DNA from: Bacteroidaceae bacterium
Lineage (GTDB): Bacteria > Bacteroidota > Bacteroidia > Bacteroidales > Bacteroidaceae
DNA length: 64,000 bases
Assembly (NCBI GenBank): GCA_017470425.1
Contig: JAFUYT010000021.1
Coordinates: forward strand, 1-64,000
Reading direction: 5' to 3'
Below, piece by piece: positions 27,271 through 36,351 of the stretch. A model generated the notes under the pieces. It ran no database searches. It was not told the DNA's origin and was given only the letters and a program-made list of their open reading frames with translations. The translations under genes were made by a program, and so were the position numbers. Every line of letters begins with the position of its first letter. Positions within the stretch are counted from its first letter, which is position 1.

Positions 27271-27870
27271 TTAAGCCTGCTCCTCGGCGGCAGCAGCGCT
27301 GCGTGCGTTACGGGTCATCTTGACCTGACAAACGACGACGCTGGGCGAGGTGACGAGCTCGAGACCCTCGAAGCTGAGCTCAGCAACCTTGATGGTCTTG
27401 CCGAGTTCGAGGTTGGTGACGTCGATGTCCAGACGCTCGGGGATGGCGGTGTGGGGAGCACGCACCTTCAGCTTGCGGACGCTGGCGGCGAGCTTACCAC
27501 CAGCCTTCACACCGGCTGCGAGACCGTTGAGGCGGATGGGCACTTCCATCACGATGGGCTTCTCGTCAGTGATCTGGTAGAAGTCAACGTGGAGCACGTT
27601 GTCCTTCACGGGGTGGAACTGAGCCTCCTTGAGGATGGCGAGGCACTGCTGACCATCGACGTCGAGCTTGACGGTGTAGATATCGGGAGAATAGAGGAGC
27701 TTGCGGAGCTCACCTTCGGTGACAGCGAAGGAGAAAGCCTTGGGGAGACCCTTCTCGTCCTTGAGTTCACCATAGAGATTGCAGGGGATGACGCCCTGCT
27801 TGCGCAGTTGCTTGGCAGCCTTCTTGCCGCCGGCGACACGTGCTGTGCCTTTGATTTCGATTGTTTTCAT
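27271..27870 (-). CDS. rplY: 50S ribosomal protein L25 (general stress protein Ctc type)
   Basis: A 199-residue L25/Ctc protein that binds 5S rRNA. The N-terminal domain shows IEIKGTARVAGGKKAAKQLRK and GVIPCNLYGELK, then the L25 beta barrel (FHPVKDNVLHVDFYQITDEK). The C-terminal TL5-like domain (VPIRLNGLAAGVKAGGKL, VRAPHTAIPERLDIDVTNLE) makes it the long form. An Ala/Glu-rich tail ends the protein. It is first in the rplY-pth-S4 operon, with a promoter motif about 95 bp upstream. Confidence 0.95.
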   Translation of the reverse strand: MKTIEIKGTARVAGGKKAAKQLRKQGVIPCNLYGELKDEKGLPKAFSFAVTEGELRKLLYSPDIYTVKLDVDGQQCLAILKEAQFHPVKDNVLHVDFYQITDEKPIVMEVPIRLNGLAAGVKAGGKLAASVRKLKVRAPHTAIPERLDIDVTNLELGKTIKVAELSFEGLELVTSPSVVVCQVKMTRNARSAAAAEEQA

Positions 27871-27964
27871 TTGTTGAAGAAATTTGTGTTACTCTAAATG
27901 AATTTTGCTTCATTCGCCATCACACGGGCTGCCCGCAGGCAGGGATGTGCTCCGAAAGCGGGCG

Positions 27965-27972
27965 CAAAGGTA
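27965..27972 (-). promoter_or_regulatory. -7 promoter motif for rplY
   Basis: CAAAGGTA on the plus strand reads TACCTTTG on the minus strand, leaving a leader of about 85 nt before rplY. Confidence 0.6.
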
Positions 27973-27978
27973 CAAAAA

Positions 27979-28013
27979 AGTTGAGAGTTGAGCGTTGAAA
28001 GTTGAGAGTTTTT
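27979..28013. repeat. GTTGAGAG-type repeat, left inverted arm
   Basis: Tandem GTTGAGAGTTGAGCGTTGAA units lie upstream of the large secreted protein gene. The inverted counterpart is at 32195-32241, directly after the gene. Confidence 0.6.
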
Positions 28014-28087
28014 TACTTTTAAGGGCTATTTTTCTGCTAAAACATCCTTTTTTCGTGTTTTTATGAGGCTGACAATGAGATATCGCC

Positions 28088-28095
28088 TATCTTTG
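28088..28095 (+). promoter_or_regulatory. -7 promoter motif
   Basis: TATCTTTG followed by CAGGG fits TAnnTTTG and lies 62 bp before the start of the large secreted protein. Confidence 0.55.
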
Positions 28096-28157
28096 CAGGG
28101 CAAAAATGTGTGCAGACACGTCATCTCTTGTCATCTATATCTATACAGACTAACTAT

Positions 28158-31100
28158 ATGAAACTTCTGAAACGATTCTCGCTGCTAGCCTTCATGGCCG
28201 TCAGCGCGCTGGCACAAGCACAGACCGACGTCACGGCTCAGTACCTCACGAATCCCTCCTTCGAGGCGGATGCCGCGAAGTGCACGGATGCCACCAAACT
28301 GGAAGAGGGCACCGAGGGACTGCGCGGATGGAACGTATCGCCCATCACGGGATGGACGACCACCAACCCCTCGAAACAGCTGCTCATCTCGGCCGCCTGC
28401 GCCACCGACAACAGCTTCGGCAAGACCGCCATCGCCGACGGCACCTATGCCATCTATCAGCGCTTTGGATGGGGTTCGGCCACTGGCAGCCTTTCGCAAA
28501 AGACCACGCAGGCGCTCCCTGTGGGCCAGTATAAGCTGACCTTCAAGTACAAGGCTTTCGCCGCCAACGGAGCACAATCCACGTGCGTCGCCTCTGTCGC
28601 CGGAACGGCATCCTTAGGGAATGTCTCCTATAGCTTTGACAGCGGCAGCAGCAACTGCATGGCCTCATCAGATTGGAATACAGGCAGCCTCACGTTCAGC
28701 GTGGAGAAAGAAGAAGTCGTCACCCTCCTTTTCACGAATACGTTCGGCAATGGCGGTAGCTGCATCACCCTCGATGACATCCGCCTCGTGAGCATCCCCG
28801 ACGACTATGTGGAGCCTACCGTCATCGGCGGCAAGGAGACCGACGTGGCATCACCCACCGAGGGCGTCATCACGCATGACTTCGTGCCCGAGGCCGCGAT
28901 GATGCAGGACCTCCTGCAGATGCTGGCTAACTTCAGCACCTACCTGGTCAACGACTATCAGGCGTGCAGCGCCCCCAACAGCCTCGGCGAGGCCTGCGGC
29001 TGCTTCAAGGGCGAGAGCACGATGGCGAGCAACGAGGCCGGTGTGCGCACGAATGCCGACCTGTCGATGATCTGCGCCTTCCTCGTGAAGTACGCCAAGC
29101 CCGCTGGCGTGACGCTGCCCGCCGGCGTGACATGGGATCAGATCGAGGATCTGGCAAAGAAGACGCTCGTCTTCGCCTACTCCACCCACAAGGCCAACAA
29201 GCTGAAGGTGTGCTCCGGCGGCGACTACTGGGGCTCCACCTCGGGCAGCGACCACGTATGGGAGAGCTCGCTCTGGGCCATGTCCGTGGCCTACTCTGCC
29301 TTCTTCCAGTGGGACAAGCTCAGCGACGCCCAACGCGCGTACATATATAATATAGTGAAGGCAGAATGTAACTACGAACTCAACCGCAGCATCCCCACCG
29401 GCTACGCCGGCGATACGAAGGCCGAGGAGAATGGCTGGGAGGCCGACATCCTGGCAGCTGCCCTCGGGCTCTACCCCGACGATGCGCTCGCCGCCCGCTG
29501 GTTCGACCGTCTGCGCGCCTTCGCCATCAACAGCTACTCGCAGGTCGATGACGCCACCGACCAGACCGTCATCGACCCGGACTATGACCAGAAGACCGTG
29601 GCCAGCTACTACCAGGGCCAGAACCTCTACGACGACTACACGCTCCAGAACCACAACCTCTTCCACACCTCCTACCAGAACGTCGTGCAGCAGGAGTTGG
29701 GCGAGGCGCATCTGGCCATGCTCCTCTTCCAGGGCGAGAACCAGAAATGGAAGACCAACGCGCTGATGCACAACCAACAGCACGTGATGAACGACGTGCT
29801 GAACTGGCTGGCGCTGGCCGACGGCGAGCTGGCAATGCCCAACGGCAACGACTGGAGCCTGTTCCTCTTCGACCAGATTACCTCCTACTCCACGATGGCC
29901 TGCTTCCTGCGCGACCCGAACGCACTCCTGTTAGAGAACATGGCCTATAAGTTCATCAAGGCACGCCAGACGACGACCGCCGACGGCTCGTGGCTGCTGC
30001 GCCCCGATGTGCAGGCACGCCGCATGGGCGTGGAGGCCCACCGCGTGATGATGACCTATCTGATGCACGCCGTCGCCTCCACCGCCGACCTCACGCCCGC
30101 CACGTGGCAGGAGTTCAGCCGGCAGTACCAGGACGCCCACCTCTTCCGGAGCCAGAACATCGTGCGTGCCTCGTCGAAGGACCGCTTCGTGACCTTCTCC
30201 TGGAGCACTGGCCTGAGCAGCTACACCGGCTACTTCACCGATACCACCCCCGACCGCAACAAGATCATCTGCCCCTTCCGCGCCAACAACACGGGTAACT
30301 TCCTCGGTTGGTACACCGTCAGCGGCAAGGGCACCAACGCTACGCCCGTCGTCAGCGGTATCTACGACCTGCAGGGCAACGCCTTCACGATGAACGGCCG
30401 CCTCAACACCAACGATGCCACGCTCGAGAACAGCTTCGTGCTCGCCGCCACTCCCGGCAATGCCATTATCTACATGAACAACGTGAAGGGCCTGCAGAGC
30501 GGCACCATCACCGGCCGCCGCGGCGGACTCCTCGCCATCACGACCGACGAGTTCACGCGCCCGCAGCGCACGCTCTACTACGCCACCGGCCGCGTGCAGA
30601 CCGACGGCAAGAAGATGACGCAGTTCGACGGCGCATGGGCCAACATCGACAACAGCGTCGGCGTGGTCACCGTCGGCGGCACAGGCCAGATGGCCTTCGG
30701 CGAGCAGGCCAACAACAACAGCATCCTCTGCTCCAAGTTCTATCCCATGTACTCCGCACAGAGCGAGGCCTTCACGAAGGGGAAGGTCGTGGATCGCGCC
30801 GCTGTCATCTACTACAGCCAGGTCGATAGCGCCGCCACCCGCGCCCTCGCCGGGCAGGTCGTGAGCCTCGCCGACGCACTCCCCGACGGCTGGAACGGCC
30901 TCATCTGCGCCGACCCCGACGGCACCCGCTACCTCGTCCTCGCCAACCTCGCCGGCGGCAGCACGAACAAGGCCGAGCTGAAGGACCTCACCAGCGAGTA
31001 CGGCGCACCCGTGCTCACGGCCGAGACCTTCATCACCGACGACAAGGCCTGCGCCATCGTCCGCCTCGACGAGAACCACGCGCTGATGCAGCCGCTGAAG

Positions 31101-32195
31101 GTGTTCATCAAGGGCAGCGGCATCGCCGCCAAGGGCTTCAACCCCTACGACGATCAGCAGTTCTACATCCGCACGCTGGGCGACAAGGCTGAGACCGTCA
31201 CCATCACCGTCGTCGCCGCAGGCAAGACCGTGAGCAAGGAGTTCACCATCGAGGGCACCACCGTCGTCCGCCTCGACGACGGCGACATCACAGCCTACGT
31301 CGAGGAGGCAGAGACCTACGAATGGGTTGATGTCACGGCGCAGTATCTCGTAAACCCTAATTTCGAGGAGGACCAGACATGGGGCACCACAGGCAGCATC
31401 ACGCTGAACGGCACCACCTACAACCCCTGCTACACGCAGTCGGTGAAGGCCGCCAACAGCAGCTATCCGCAGATCCTGCCCGTGCAGGGATGGACCGCCG
31501 AGACCAGCGTCTCGCCCGCATCCAACTTCGCCCTCCTCTACTCGATGCCCTACAGCTTCACGCAGTACTGCGTCTCGCCCTCCAACGTGGGCAACAGCGC
31601 CAGCATCATGGCCGTCCCCGCCGCCTTCGAGGAGGAAGCGGGCACGCGCTGCCTCAGCATCCTCAACTCATGGACCGTAGGCACCAATGCCATCCGCCAG
31701 CAGATGCAGATCCCCACGAGCGGACACTTTGCCCTGACCTTCGACCTGCGCTACGACTGTGCCAACGAGGGGCGCCGCACGGCTCCCAACGTCATCGCCA
31801 CCACTGGCGGCAACATCAACACGCTCCTCTGCGGCGTGGTGGCAGAGGGGCATGAGTACTACGCCCCCTTTCCCGCCACCGCCGGCACATGGGAGCAGAT
31901 GACCGTGCCCTTCGATCTGTCCTATACAACAGATGTCAAGGATGTCACCCTCCGCCTCGGCCTCCGCACCACCGCCAACCTGGGCGCTGCCAATCAGACA
32001 CGCCTTTACATCGACAACGTGCGGCTTTGGCATCAGAAGGAAGTGGTGCCGGTGGGCATCGAAAGACCCACCCCCGACCCCTCCCGTCAGGGAGGGGAGA
32101 GGGCTGGCGCGATGTATGACCTCAGCGGACGCCGACTGTCCCAGATGCCACAGAAGGGCATCGTCATCCAGAACGGACAAAAGGTTCTTCGTTAA
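28158..32195 (+). CDS. Large secreted multidomain protein, possibly polysaccharide-active
   Basis: A 1346-residue protein. The start at 28158 gives a clean signal peptide (MKLLKRFSLLAFMAVSALAQ); an upstream start adds 16 unlike residues. Two carbohydrate-binding-like modules begin DVTAQYLTNPSFEAD (N-terminal) and DVTAQYLVNPNFEEDQ (about residue 1060). Between them, helical sequence with TKAEENGWEADILAAALGLY and YTLQNHNLFHTSYQNVVQQE suggests an (alpha/alpha) toroid like those of polysaccharide lyases or heparinase-like enzymes, followed by beta-sandwich sequence. The exact family is not assigned. The C terminus (AMYDLSGRRLSQMPQ) is a type IX-like tail, with a repeat-derived PTPDPSRQGGER just before it. 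Inverted short repeats bracket the gene. Confidence 0.6.
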   Translation: MKLLKRFSLLAFMAVSALAQAQTDVTAQYLTNPSFEADAAKCTDATKLEEGTEGLRGWNVSPITGWTTTNPSKQLLISAACATDNSFGKTAIADGTYAIYQRFGWGSATGSLSQKTTQALPVGQYKLTFKYKAFAANGAQSTCVASVAGTASLGNVSYSFDSGSSNCMASSDWNTGSLTFSVEKEEVVTLLFTNTFGNGGSCITLDDIRLVSIPDDYVEPTVIGGKETDVASPTEGVITHDFVPEAAMMQDLLQMLANFSTYLVNDYQACSAPNSLGEACGCFKGESTMASNEAGVRTNADLSMICAFLVKYAKPAGVTLPAGVTWDQIEDLAKKTLVFAYSTHKANKLKVCSGGDYWGSTSGSDHVWESSLWAMSVAYSAFFQWDKLSDAQRAYIYNIVKAECNYELNRSIPTGYAGDTKAEENGWEADILAAALGLYPDDALAARWFDRLRAFAINSYSQVDDATDQTVIDPDYDQKTVASYYQGQNLYDDYTLQNHNLFHTSYQNVVQQELGEAHLAMLLFQGENQKWKTNALMHNQQHVMNDVLNWLALADGELAMPNGNDWSLFLFDQITSYSTMACFLRDPNALLLENMAYKFIKARQTTTADGSWLLRPDVQARRMGVEAHRVMMTYLMHAVASTADLTPATWQEFSRQYQDAHLFRSQNIVRASSKDRFVTFSWSTGLSSYTGYFTDTTPDRNKIICPFRANNTGNFLGWYTVSGKGTNATPVVSGIYDLQGNAFTMNGRLNTNDATLENSFVLAATPGNAIIYMNNVKGLQSGTITGRRGGLLAITTDEFTRPQRTLYYATGRVQTDGKKMTQFDGAWANIDNSVGVVTVGGTGQMAFGEQANNNSILCSKFYPMYSAQSEAFTKGKVVDRAAVIYYSQVDSAATRALAGQVVSLADALPDGWNGLICADPDGTRYLVLANLAGGSTNKAELKDLTSEYGAPVLTAETFITDDKACAIVRLDENHALMQPLKVFIKGSGIAAKGFNPYDDQQFYIRTLGDKAETVTITVVAAGKTVSKEFTIEGTTVVRLDDGDITAYVEEAETYEWVDVTAQYLVNPNFEEDQTWGTTGSITLNGTTYNPCYTQSVKAANSSYPQILPVQGWTAETSVSPASNFALLYSMPYSFTQYCVSPSNVGNSASIMAVPAAFEEEAGTRCLSILNSWTVGTNAIRQQMQIPTSGHFALTFDLRYDCANEGRRTAPNVIATTGGNINTLLCGVVAEGHEYYAPFPATAGTWEQMTVPFDLSYTTDVKDVTLRLGLRTTANLGAANQTRLYIDNVRLWHQKEVVPVGIERPTPDPSRQGGERAGAMYDLSGRRLSQMPQKGIVIQNGQKVLR
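32065..32107. repeat. Family 1 half-element near the end of the large secreted protein
   Basis: GACCCACCCCCGACCCCTCC, continuing CGTCAGGGAGGGGAGAG, is read as RPTPDPSRQGGERA, between the last beta module and the C-terminal tail. It resembles the left arms of the elements in lpd and in the SGNH esterase. Confidence 0.75.
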
Positions 32196-32241
32196 ACTTT
32201 CAACTCTCCGCTTTCAACTTTCAACTTTCAACTCTCAACTT
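32195..32241. repeat. TTTCAACTCTC-type repeat, right inverted arm
   Basis: Tandem CTTTCAACT/CTCTCAACT units begin at the stop of the secreted protein gene and run into the TTG start of ansA. They are inverted relative to 27979-28013. Confidence 0.6.
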
Positions 32242-33274
32242 GACCACCAGCCGCGTCCTCCTCATCTACACCGGTGGCACCATCGGCATGGGCCGCAACC
32301 CTGCCACCGACGCCCTCGAGCCCCTGGACTTCAACCACCTCGTCCAGCAGATGCCCGAGCTGCAGGCCATCCCCGTGGGCATCGACGTGCACCAGTTCCC
32401 GCAGCCCATTGACAGCAGCGACATGAACCCGCAGCTGTGGCGGCGCATCGTGGAGATCATCGTGGGCCACTACGACCGCTACGACGGCTTCGTCATCCTC
32501 CACGGCACCGACACGATGGCCTTCACCGCCTCGGCCCTGAGCTTCATGCTCGAGAACCTGACGAAACCCGTCATCCTCACTGGCTCGCAGCTCCCCATCC
32601 ACCAGCTCCGCACCGACGGCAAGGAGAACCTCATCACCAGCATCGAGATTGCCGCTGCCCACACGGCTGCCGGGCGGCCACGCGTGCCCGAGGTCTGCAT
32701 CTACTTCAGCGGCAAGCTCCTGCGCGGCAACCGCTCCACGAAGATCAACAGCGAGGGCTTCAACGCCTTCGACTCCTTCAACTTCCCGCCCCTGGCCGAG
32801 GCCGGCGTCAACATCTCCTATCGCGACGACCTCATCCTGCATCCCGACTACGACCGCCCCATGACACCGCACTTCGTCATGGACACCGGCGTCGTCGTCT
32901 TCACCCTCTTCCCCGGCATCCCGGAGCGTACCGTGCGCCACCTCCTGGAGACTCCCGGCCTGCGCGCCATTGTCATGCGCACCTACGGCAGCGGCAACGC
33001 CCCCCAGCAGCCCTGGCTCATGCAAGCCCTCAGCGCCGCCACCGCCCGCGGCATCACCATCATCAACATCACCCAGTGCGCCGCAGGCCCCGTGGAGATG
33101 GCCCGCTACAGCGGCGGCTTCCTCCTGAAGAACGCCGGCGTCATCAGCGGCTACGACGGCACCGTAGAGTGCGCCATCGCCAAGCTCATGCACCTCCTCG
33201 GCCACACCACCGACCCCGCCGTCATCCGCGACCGCATGAACCGGCCCCTTTGTGGCGAGATCACCGTAACATAG
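32240..33274 (+). CDS. ansA: Type I L-asparaginase
   Basis: A 344-residue cytoplasmic-type asparaginase that hydrolyses asparagine to aspartate and ammonia. The nucleophile motif LLIYTGGTIGM lies at the N terminus, and the second active-site motif, VILHGTDTMAFTASALSFML, holds Thr-Asp. LTGSQLPI and MRTYGSGNAPQQ also fit. There is no signal peptide. The only start giving the full N terminus is TTG at 32240, and that TTG is the last part of the preceding short repeat. Length is normal for the family. Confidence 0.93.
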   Translation: MTTSRVLLIYTGGTIGMGRNPATDALEPLDFNHLVQQMPELQAIPVGIDVHQFPQPIDSSDMNPQLWRRIVEIIVGHYDRYDGFVILHGTDTMAFTASALSFMLENLTKPVILTGSQLPIHQLRTDGKENLITSIEIAAAHTAAGRPRVPEVCIYFSGKLLRGNRSTKINSEGFNAFDSFNFPPLAEAGVNISYRDDLILHPDYDRPMTPHFVMDTGVVVFTLFPGIPERTVRHLLETPGLRAIVMRTYGSGNAPQQPWLMQALSAATARGITIINITQCAAGPVEMARYSGGFLLKNAGVISGYDGTVECAIAKLMHLLGHTTDPAVIRDRMNRPLCGEITVT

Positions 33275-33291
33275 AATATAGTGCAAGAGGC

Positions 33292-33353
33292 TGTCTCACG
33301 CGTGAGACACACTTGTCTCACCAGTGAGACAAACTTTTCTCACGCGTGAGAAA
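33292..33353. repeat. Palindrome array, 22-bp period (TGTCTCACGCGTGAGACA)
   Basis: Three 18-bp palindromes lie at 33292-33309 (TGTCTCACGCGTGAGACA), 33314-33331 (TGTCTCACCAGTGAGACA) and 33336-33353 (TTTCTCACGCGTGAGAAA), starting exactly 22 bp apart with 4-bp spacers. The array lies between ansA and the promoter of the lipoate ligase/glycine cleavage operon, about 100 bp upstream of its -33 element. The outer bases of the third copy changed together (TG/CA to TT/AA), so the palindrome is maintained. Confidence 0.85.
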
Positions 33354-33454
33354 ACCCATCGCCCCAGCAACCGTATGGATAGCGACGCTGTGATGCGGCA
33401 ATTCACGCCCTGATGAAAAAATGCACGATTAACAAACTTTATGCCAGAGAATAT

Positions 33455-33485
33455 TTTGAGGTTCGGAAACATTCTACTACCTTTG
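33455..33485 (+). promoter_or_regulatory. Promoter of the glycine cleavage operon
   Basis: TTTG (33455-33458), a 19-bp spacer and TACCTTTG (33478-33485) form a full Bacteroidota -33/-7 promoter, 42 bp before the lipoate ligase ATG. Confidence 0.75.
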
Positions 33486-33526
33486 CCGACGTTATGGCAT
33501 ACTGACAACCCTTCGACAGCATCGTA

Positions 33527-34252
33527 ATGACCCATCTCGCACTTCCCACCGACGAGGTTCGCCGCCTCTCCTTCTATCTGGCGATGGAGGAGTATGCGGC
33601 GCGCGCGCTGAACGGGGGCGACGATTTGTTTTTCATGTGGCAGGTGGAGCCTACGGTCATCTTCGGCCGCAACCAGATCATTGAGAACGAGGTGAACCTC
33701 GACTACTGCCACCAGCACGGCATCCAGTTCTACCGCCGCAAGAGCGGGGGCGGCTGCGTGTATGCCGACTGGTCGAATGTCATGCTGAGCTACATCACGC
33801 GCTCGGACGAGGTCACGACGACCTTCTACCGATATATGGAGATGGTCGTGAAGATGTTGCGCGAGCTGGGGCTCAAGGCCACCTCGACACAGAACAACGA
33901 CGTCCTCATCGGCGACCGCAAGGTCTCCGGCAACGCCTTCTATCATATCCCCGGACACAGCATCGTGCACGGCACCATGCTCTTCGACACCGACATGGAG
34001 CACATGCTCCACGCCATCACGCCGCCGCAGGCGAAGCTCTCGAAGCACGGCGTGGAGAGCGTGCGGCAGCGCATCACCCTGTTGCGCGAGCACACCGACC
34101 TGACCATCGACGCCTTCAAGCGCTTCGCCGTCAGCCATCTCTGCGACAGCGAGCGCGTGCTGAGCGAAGAGGAAATAGCAGCTATCAATCATATCGAACA
34201 AGAATACCTCAATCCCAACTTTATCTATGGAAAAGAAAACCTGCCTCTATGA
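33527..34252 (+). CDS. lplA: Lipoate-protein ligase family protein
   Basis: A 241-residue BPL/LplA-fold protein that attaches lipoate to acceptor lysines. It shows FMWQVEPTVIFGRNQ, the lipoyl-AMP loop RRKSGGGCVYAD (about residues 70-81), and a catalytic-type lysine in IGDRKVSGNAFYH (Lys132). The small C-terminal accessory domain of E. coli LplA is essentially absent, as in short ligases. It is first in the operon encoding the glycine cleavage proteins and overlaps gcvT by 26 bp, so its main substrate is presumably GcvH Lys64. Confidence 0.9.
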   Translation: MTHLALPTDEVRRLSFYLAMEEYAARALNGGDDLFFMWQVEPTVIFGRNQIIENEVNLDYCHQHGIQFYRRKSGGGCVYADWSNVMLSYITRSDEVTTTFYRYMEMVVKMLRELGLKATSTQNNDVLIGDRKVSGNAFYHIPGHSIVHGTMLFDTDMEHMLHAITPPQAKLSKHGVESVRQRITLLREHTDLTIDAFKRFAVSHLCDSERVLSEEEIAAINHIEQEYLNPNFIYGKENLPL

Positions 34253-35396
34253 CCGCCACGTGGCACTCGGCGCGCTGATGTCGCCCTTCGGCGGATTCAT
34301 CATGCCTATCCAGTACAGTAACATCACCGATGAGCACAACGCCGTGCGCCAGCACTGCGGCGTCTTCGACGTCAGCCACATGGGCGAAGTGCGCATCACC
34401 GGCCCCGACGCCGAGCGCTATGTCCAGCATATCTTCACCAACGATGTCGCCGGCGCGCCCATCGGCCAGATCTACTACGGCATGATGTGCTACCCCGACG
34501 GCGGCACCGTCGATGACCTGCTTGTCTATAAGATGGGCGACAACGACTTCTTCCTCGTCATCAACGCCGCCAACATCGACAAGGACGTAGCCTGGATGCA
34601 GGAGCACACCGAAGGCTTCGACATCGTCCTCGACCACCAGAGCGAATACTACGGCCAGCTCGCCGTGCAAGGTCCCGAGGCAGAAGCCGTGGTGGAAGAA
34701 GTACTGGGGTTGCCCTGCAAAGAGCTGAAGTTCTATACAGCGAAGGTGGCCCCCCTTTCGTCCCCCGAGGGGGACACTGATCTTTCGTCCACTGCCAACA
34801 AAGCAACAGAAGCCCCCTCGGGGGCCGTAGGGGGGGCCGCTGCTCCCATCATCATCTCCCGCACCGGCTATACCGGCGAGGACGGCTTCGAGATCTACGG
34901 CTCCCACGCCTTCACGCAGCAGTGCTGGGATAAGCTCATCGAGAGCGGACGCTGCAAGCCCTGCGGCCTCGGCTGCCGCGACACCCTCCGTTTTGAAGTA
35001 GGTCTGCCGTTGTACGGCGACGAACTCTCCGCCGACATCTCCCCCGTCATGGCAGGTCTCTCCATCTTCGTGAAGCTCGACAAGGAAGAGTTCATCGGAA
35101 AAGAAGCCCTCGCTGAGCAAAAGGCCAATGGCGTGGCACGCCGCCTCGTAGGCATCGAGCTCGCCGACAAGGCCATCCCCCGCCACGGCTACGCCGTCCT
35201 CACTCCCGAGGGCGAACCCGTGGGCGAAGTCACCACCGGCTACCACTGCCTCTCGGTAGATAAGAGCGTCTGCATGGCACTCGTCAAGACCGAGCACGCC
35301 AAACTCGGCACCGAGCTTCTGGTGCAGATCCGCAAGAAGACCTTCCCTGGTGTGGTCGTGAAGAAGAAGTTCTACGATAAACATTATAAGAAATAG
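34227..35396 (+). CDS. gcvT: Glycine cleavage system T protein (aminomethyltransferase)
   Basis: A 389-residue tetrahydrofolate-dependent aminomethyltransferase, which releases ammonia from the aminomethyl-lipoyl arm of GcvH and makes methylene-THF. Family motifs include MSPFGGFIMPIQYSNI, GVFDVSHMGEVRITGPDA, TNDVAGAPIGQIYYGMM, the folate-site aspartate region, ISRTGYTGEDGFEIY and GLGCRDTLRFEVGLPLYGDE. Residues about 175-205 (PLSSPEGD to EAPSGAVGGAA) are an in-frame repeat insert just before IISRTGYTGED; without it the length matches typical GcvT. It overlaps lplA and precedes gcvH. Confidence 0.96.
   Translation: MEKKTCLYDRHVALGALMSPFGGFIMPIQYSNITDEHNAVRQHCGVFDVSHMGEVRITGPDAERYVQHIFTNDVAGAPIGQIYYGMMCYPDGGTVDDLLVYKMGDNDFFLVINAANIDKDVAWMQEHTEGFDIVLDHQSEYYGQLAVQGPEAEAVVEEVLGLPCKELKFYTAKVAPLSSPEGDTDLSSTANKATEAPSGAVGGAAAPIIISRTGYTGEDGFEIYGSHAFTQQCWDKLIESGRCKPCGLGCRDTLRFEVGLPLYGDELSADISPVMAGLSIFVKLDKEEFIGKEALAEQKANGVARRLVGIELADKAIPRHGYAVLTPEGEPVGEVTTGYHCLSVDKSVCMALVKTEHAKLGTELLVQIRKKTFPGVVVKKKFYDKHYKK
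34749..34840. repeat. Family 1 element inside gcvT
   Basis: The left block GCCCCCCTTTCGTCCCCCGA (with GGGGGAC) and the right block GAAGCCCCCTCGGGGGCCGT (with AGGGGGGGCC) flank about 33 bp. The insert reads APLSSPEGDTDLSS, a core, then EAPSGAVGGAA. The copy at 39080-39184 in gcvPB shares both ends. Confidence 0.85.
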
Positions 35397-35516
35397 TTTT
35401 CAATTCATAATTAATAATTCATAATTCACAATTATTTCCTCACATGCTCAATTCTCTTTCAATCTGGCAACTATGCGCAGCCAATTATGAATTGTGAATT
35501 GTGCATTGTGAATTAA
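35397..35516. repeat. Family 2 AT-arm element between gcvT and gcvH
   Basis: Left arm AATTCATAATTAATAATTC, right arm AATTATGAATTGTGAATTG, and a core of about 55 bp ending ACTATGCGCAGCCAATT, the reverse complement of the GGCTGCGCA core start seen in purL. It fills the whole gap between the two genes. Confidence 0.85.
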
Positions 35517-35528
35517 AAAGAATACATT

Positions 35529-35906
35529 ATGGCAACATTTCAATCCGGACTCTACTACAGTGAGTCACACGAGTACGTTCGCGTAGAAGGCGAATTTGGT
35601 TACATTGGTATCAGCGACTACGCTCAGCACGCCCTGGGCAACGTGGTTTACGTCGATATGCCCGAGGTCGATGACGAAGTCACCGCAGGCGAGGAGTTTG
35701 GCGCCGTGGAGAGCGTCAAGGCCGCAAGCGATCTCATCGCACCCGTCAGCGGCACCGTCGTGGAGGTCAACGAGGCTCTCGAGGACGAACCCGAGCTCCT
35801 CAACAAGGACGCCTTCGCCAACTGGATCATCAAGGTCGAGCTCAGCGACAAGAGCGAACTTGACAACCTCATGGACGTGGAAGCCTACAAGGCACACTGC
35901 GAATAA
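35529..35906 (+). CDS. gcvH: Glycine cleavage system H protein
   Basis: A 125-residue lipoyl carrier protein that shuttles the aminomethyl group between the P, T and L proteins. It has YYSESHEYVRVEGEFGYIGI, YAQHALGNVVYVDMPEVDD and the lipoylation motif FGAVESVKAASDL with Lys64. A normal ending (LDNLMDVEAYKAHCE) and full length indicate an intact gene. The nearest neighbours on both sides are AT-rich repeats. Confidence 0.97.
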   Translation: MATFQSGLYYSESHEYVRVEGEFGYIGISDYAQHALGNVVYVDMPEVDDEVTAGEEFGAVESVKAASDLIAPVSGTVVEVNEALEDEPELLNKDAFANWIIKVELSDKSELDNLMDVEAYKAHCE

Positions 35907-36351
35907 AATTATAAAAATATAAGATTATAAAATTATAAGTGCGCAGTGGGACGTGATAATCTGATATATGAATTAAGCAAGGCTTTTGCATTGAGAATGA
36001 TTAAGCTAAACAGATTCTTGAAAGAAAAAAAGCATGAAAGTTTAATGTCTTATCAGATATACAAGTCTGGAACCAGCATTGGAGCAAATGTTTCTGAAAG
36101 TATTCATGCTCAAAGCAAAGCTGATTTTATAAGTAAACTTGAAATTGCTTTGAAAGAAGCTCGCGAAACCAAATATTGGTTAGAATTGTTGCATGAGTCT
36201 GAGACCATCACAGAAACACAATTTGATTCCATTGTGAATGACAACAATATCATCATTGGCACACTTATTAACATCATCAAGAAAACAAAGGAGAATGGTG
36301 AGACTAATTAGGTTTCACCTCTCCTTTTATAATTTTATCTTTTTATAATTT

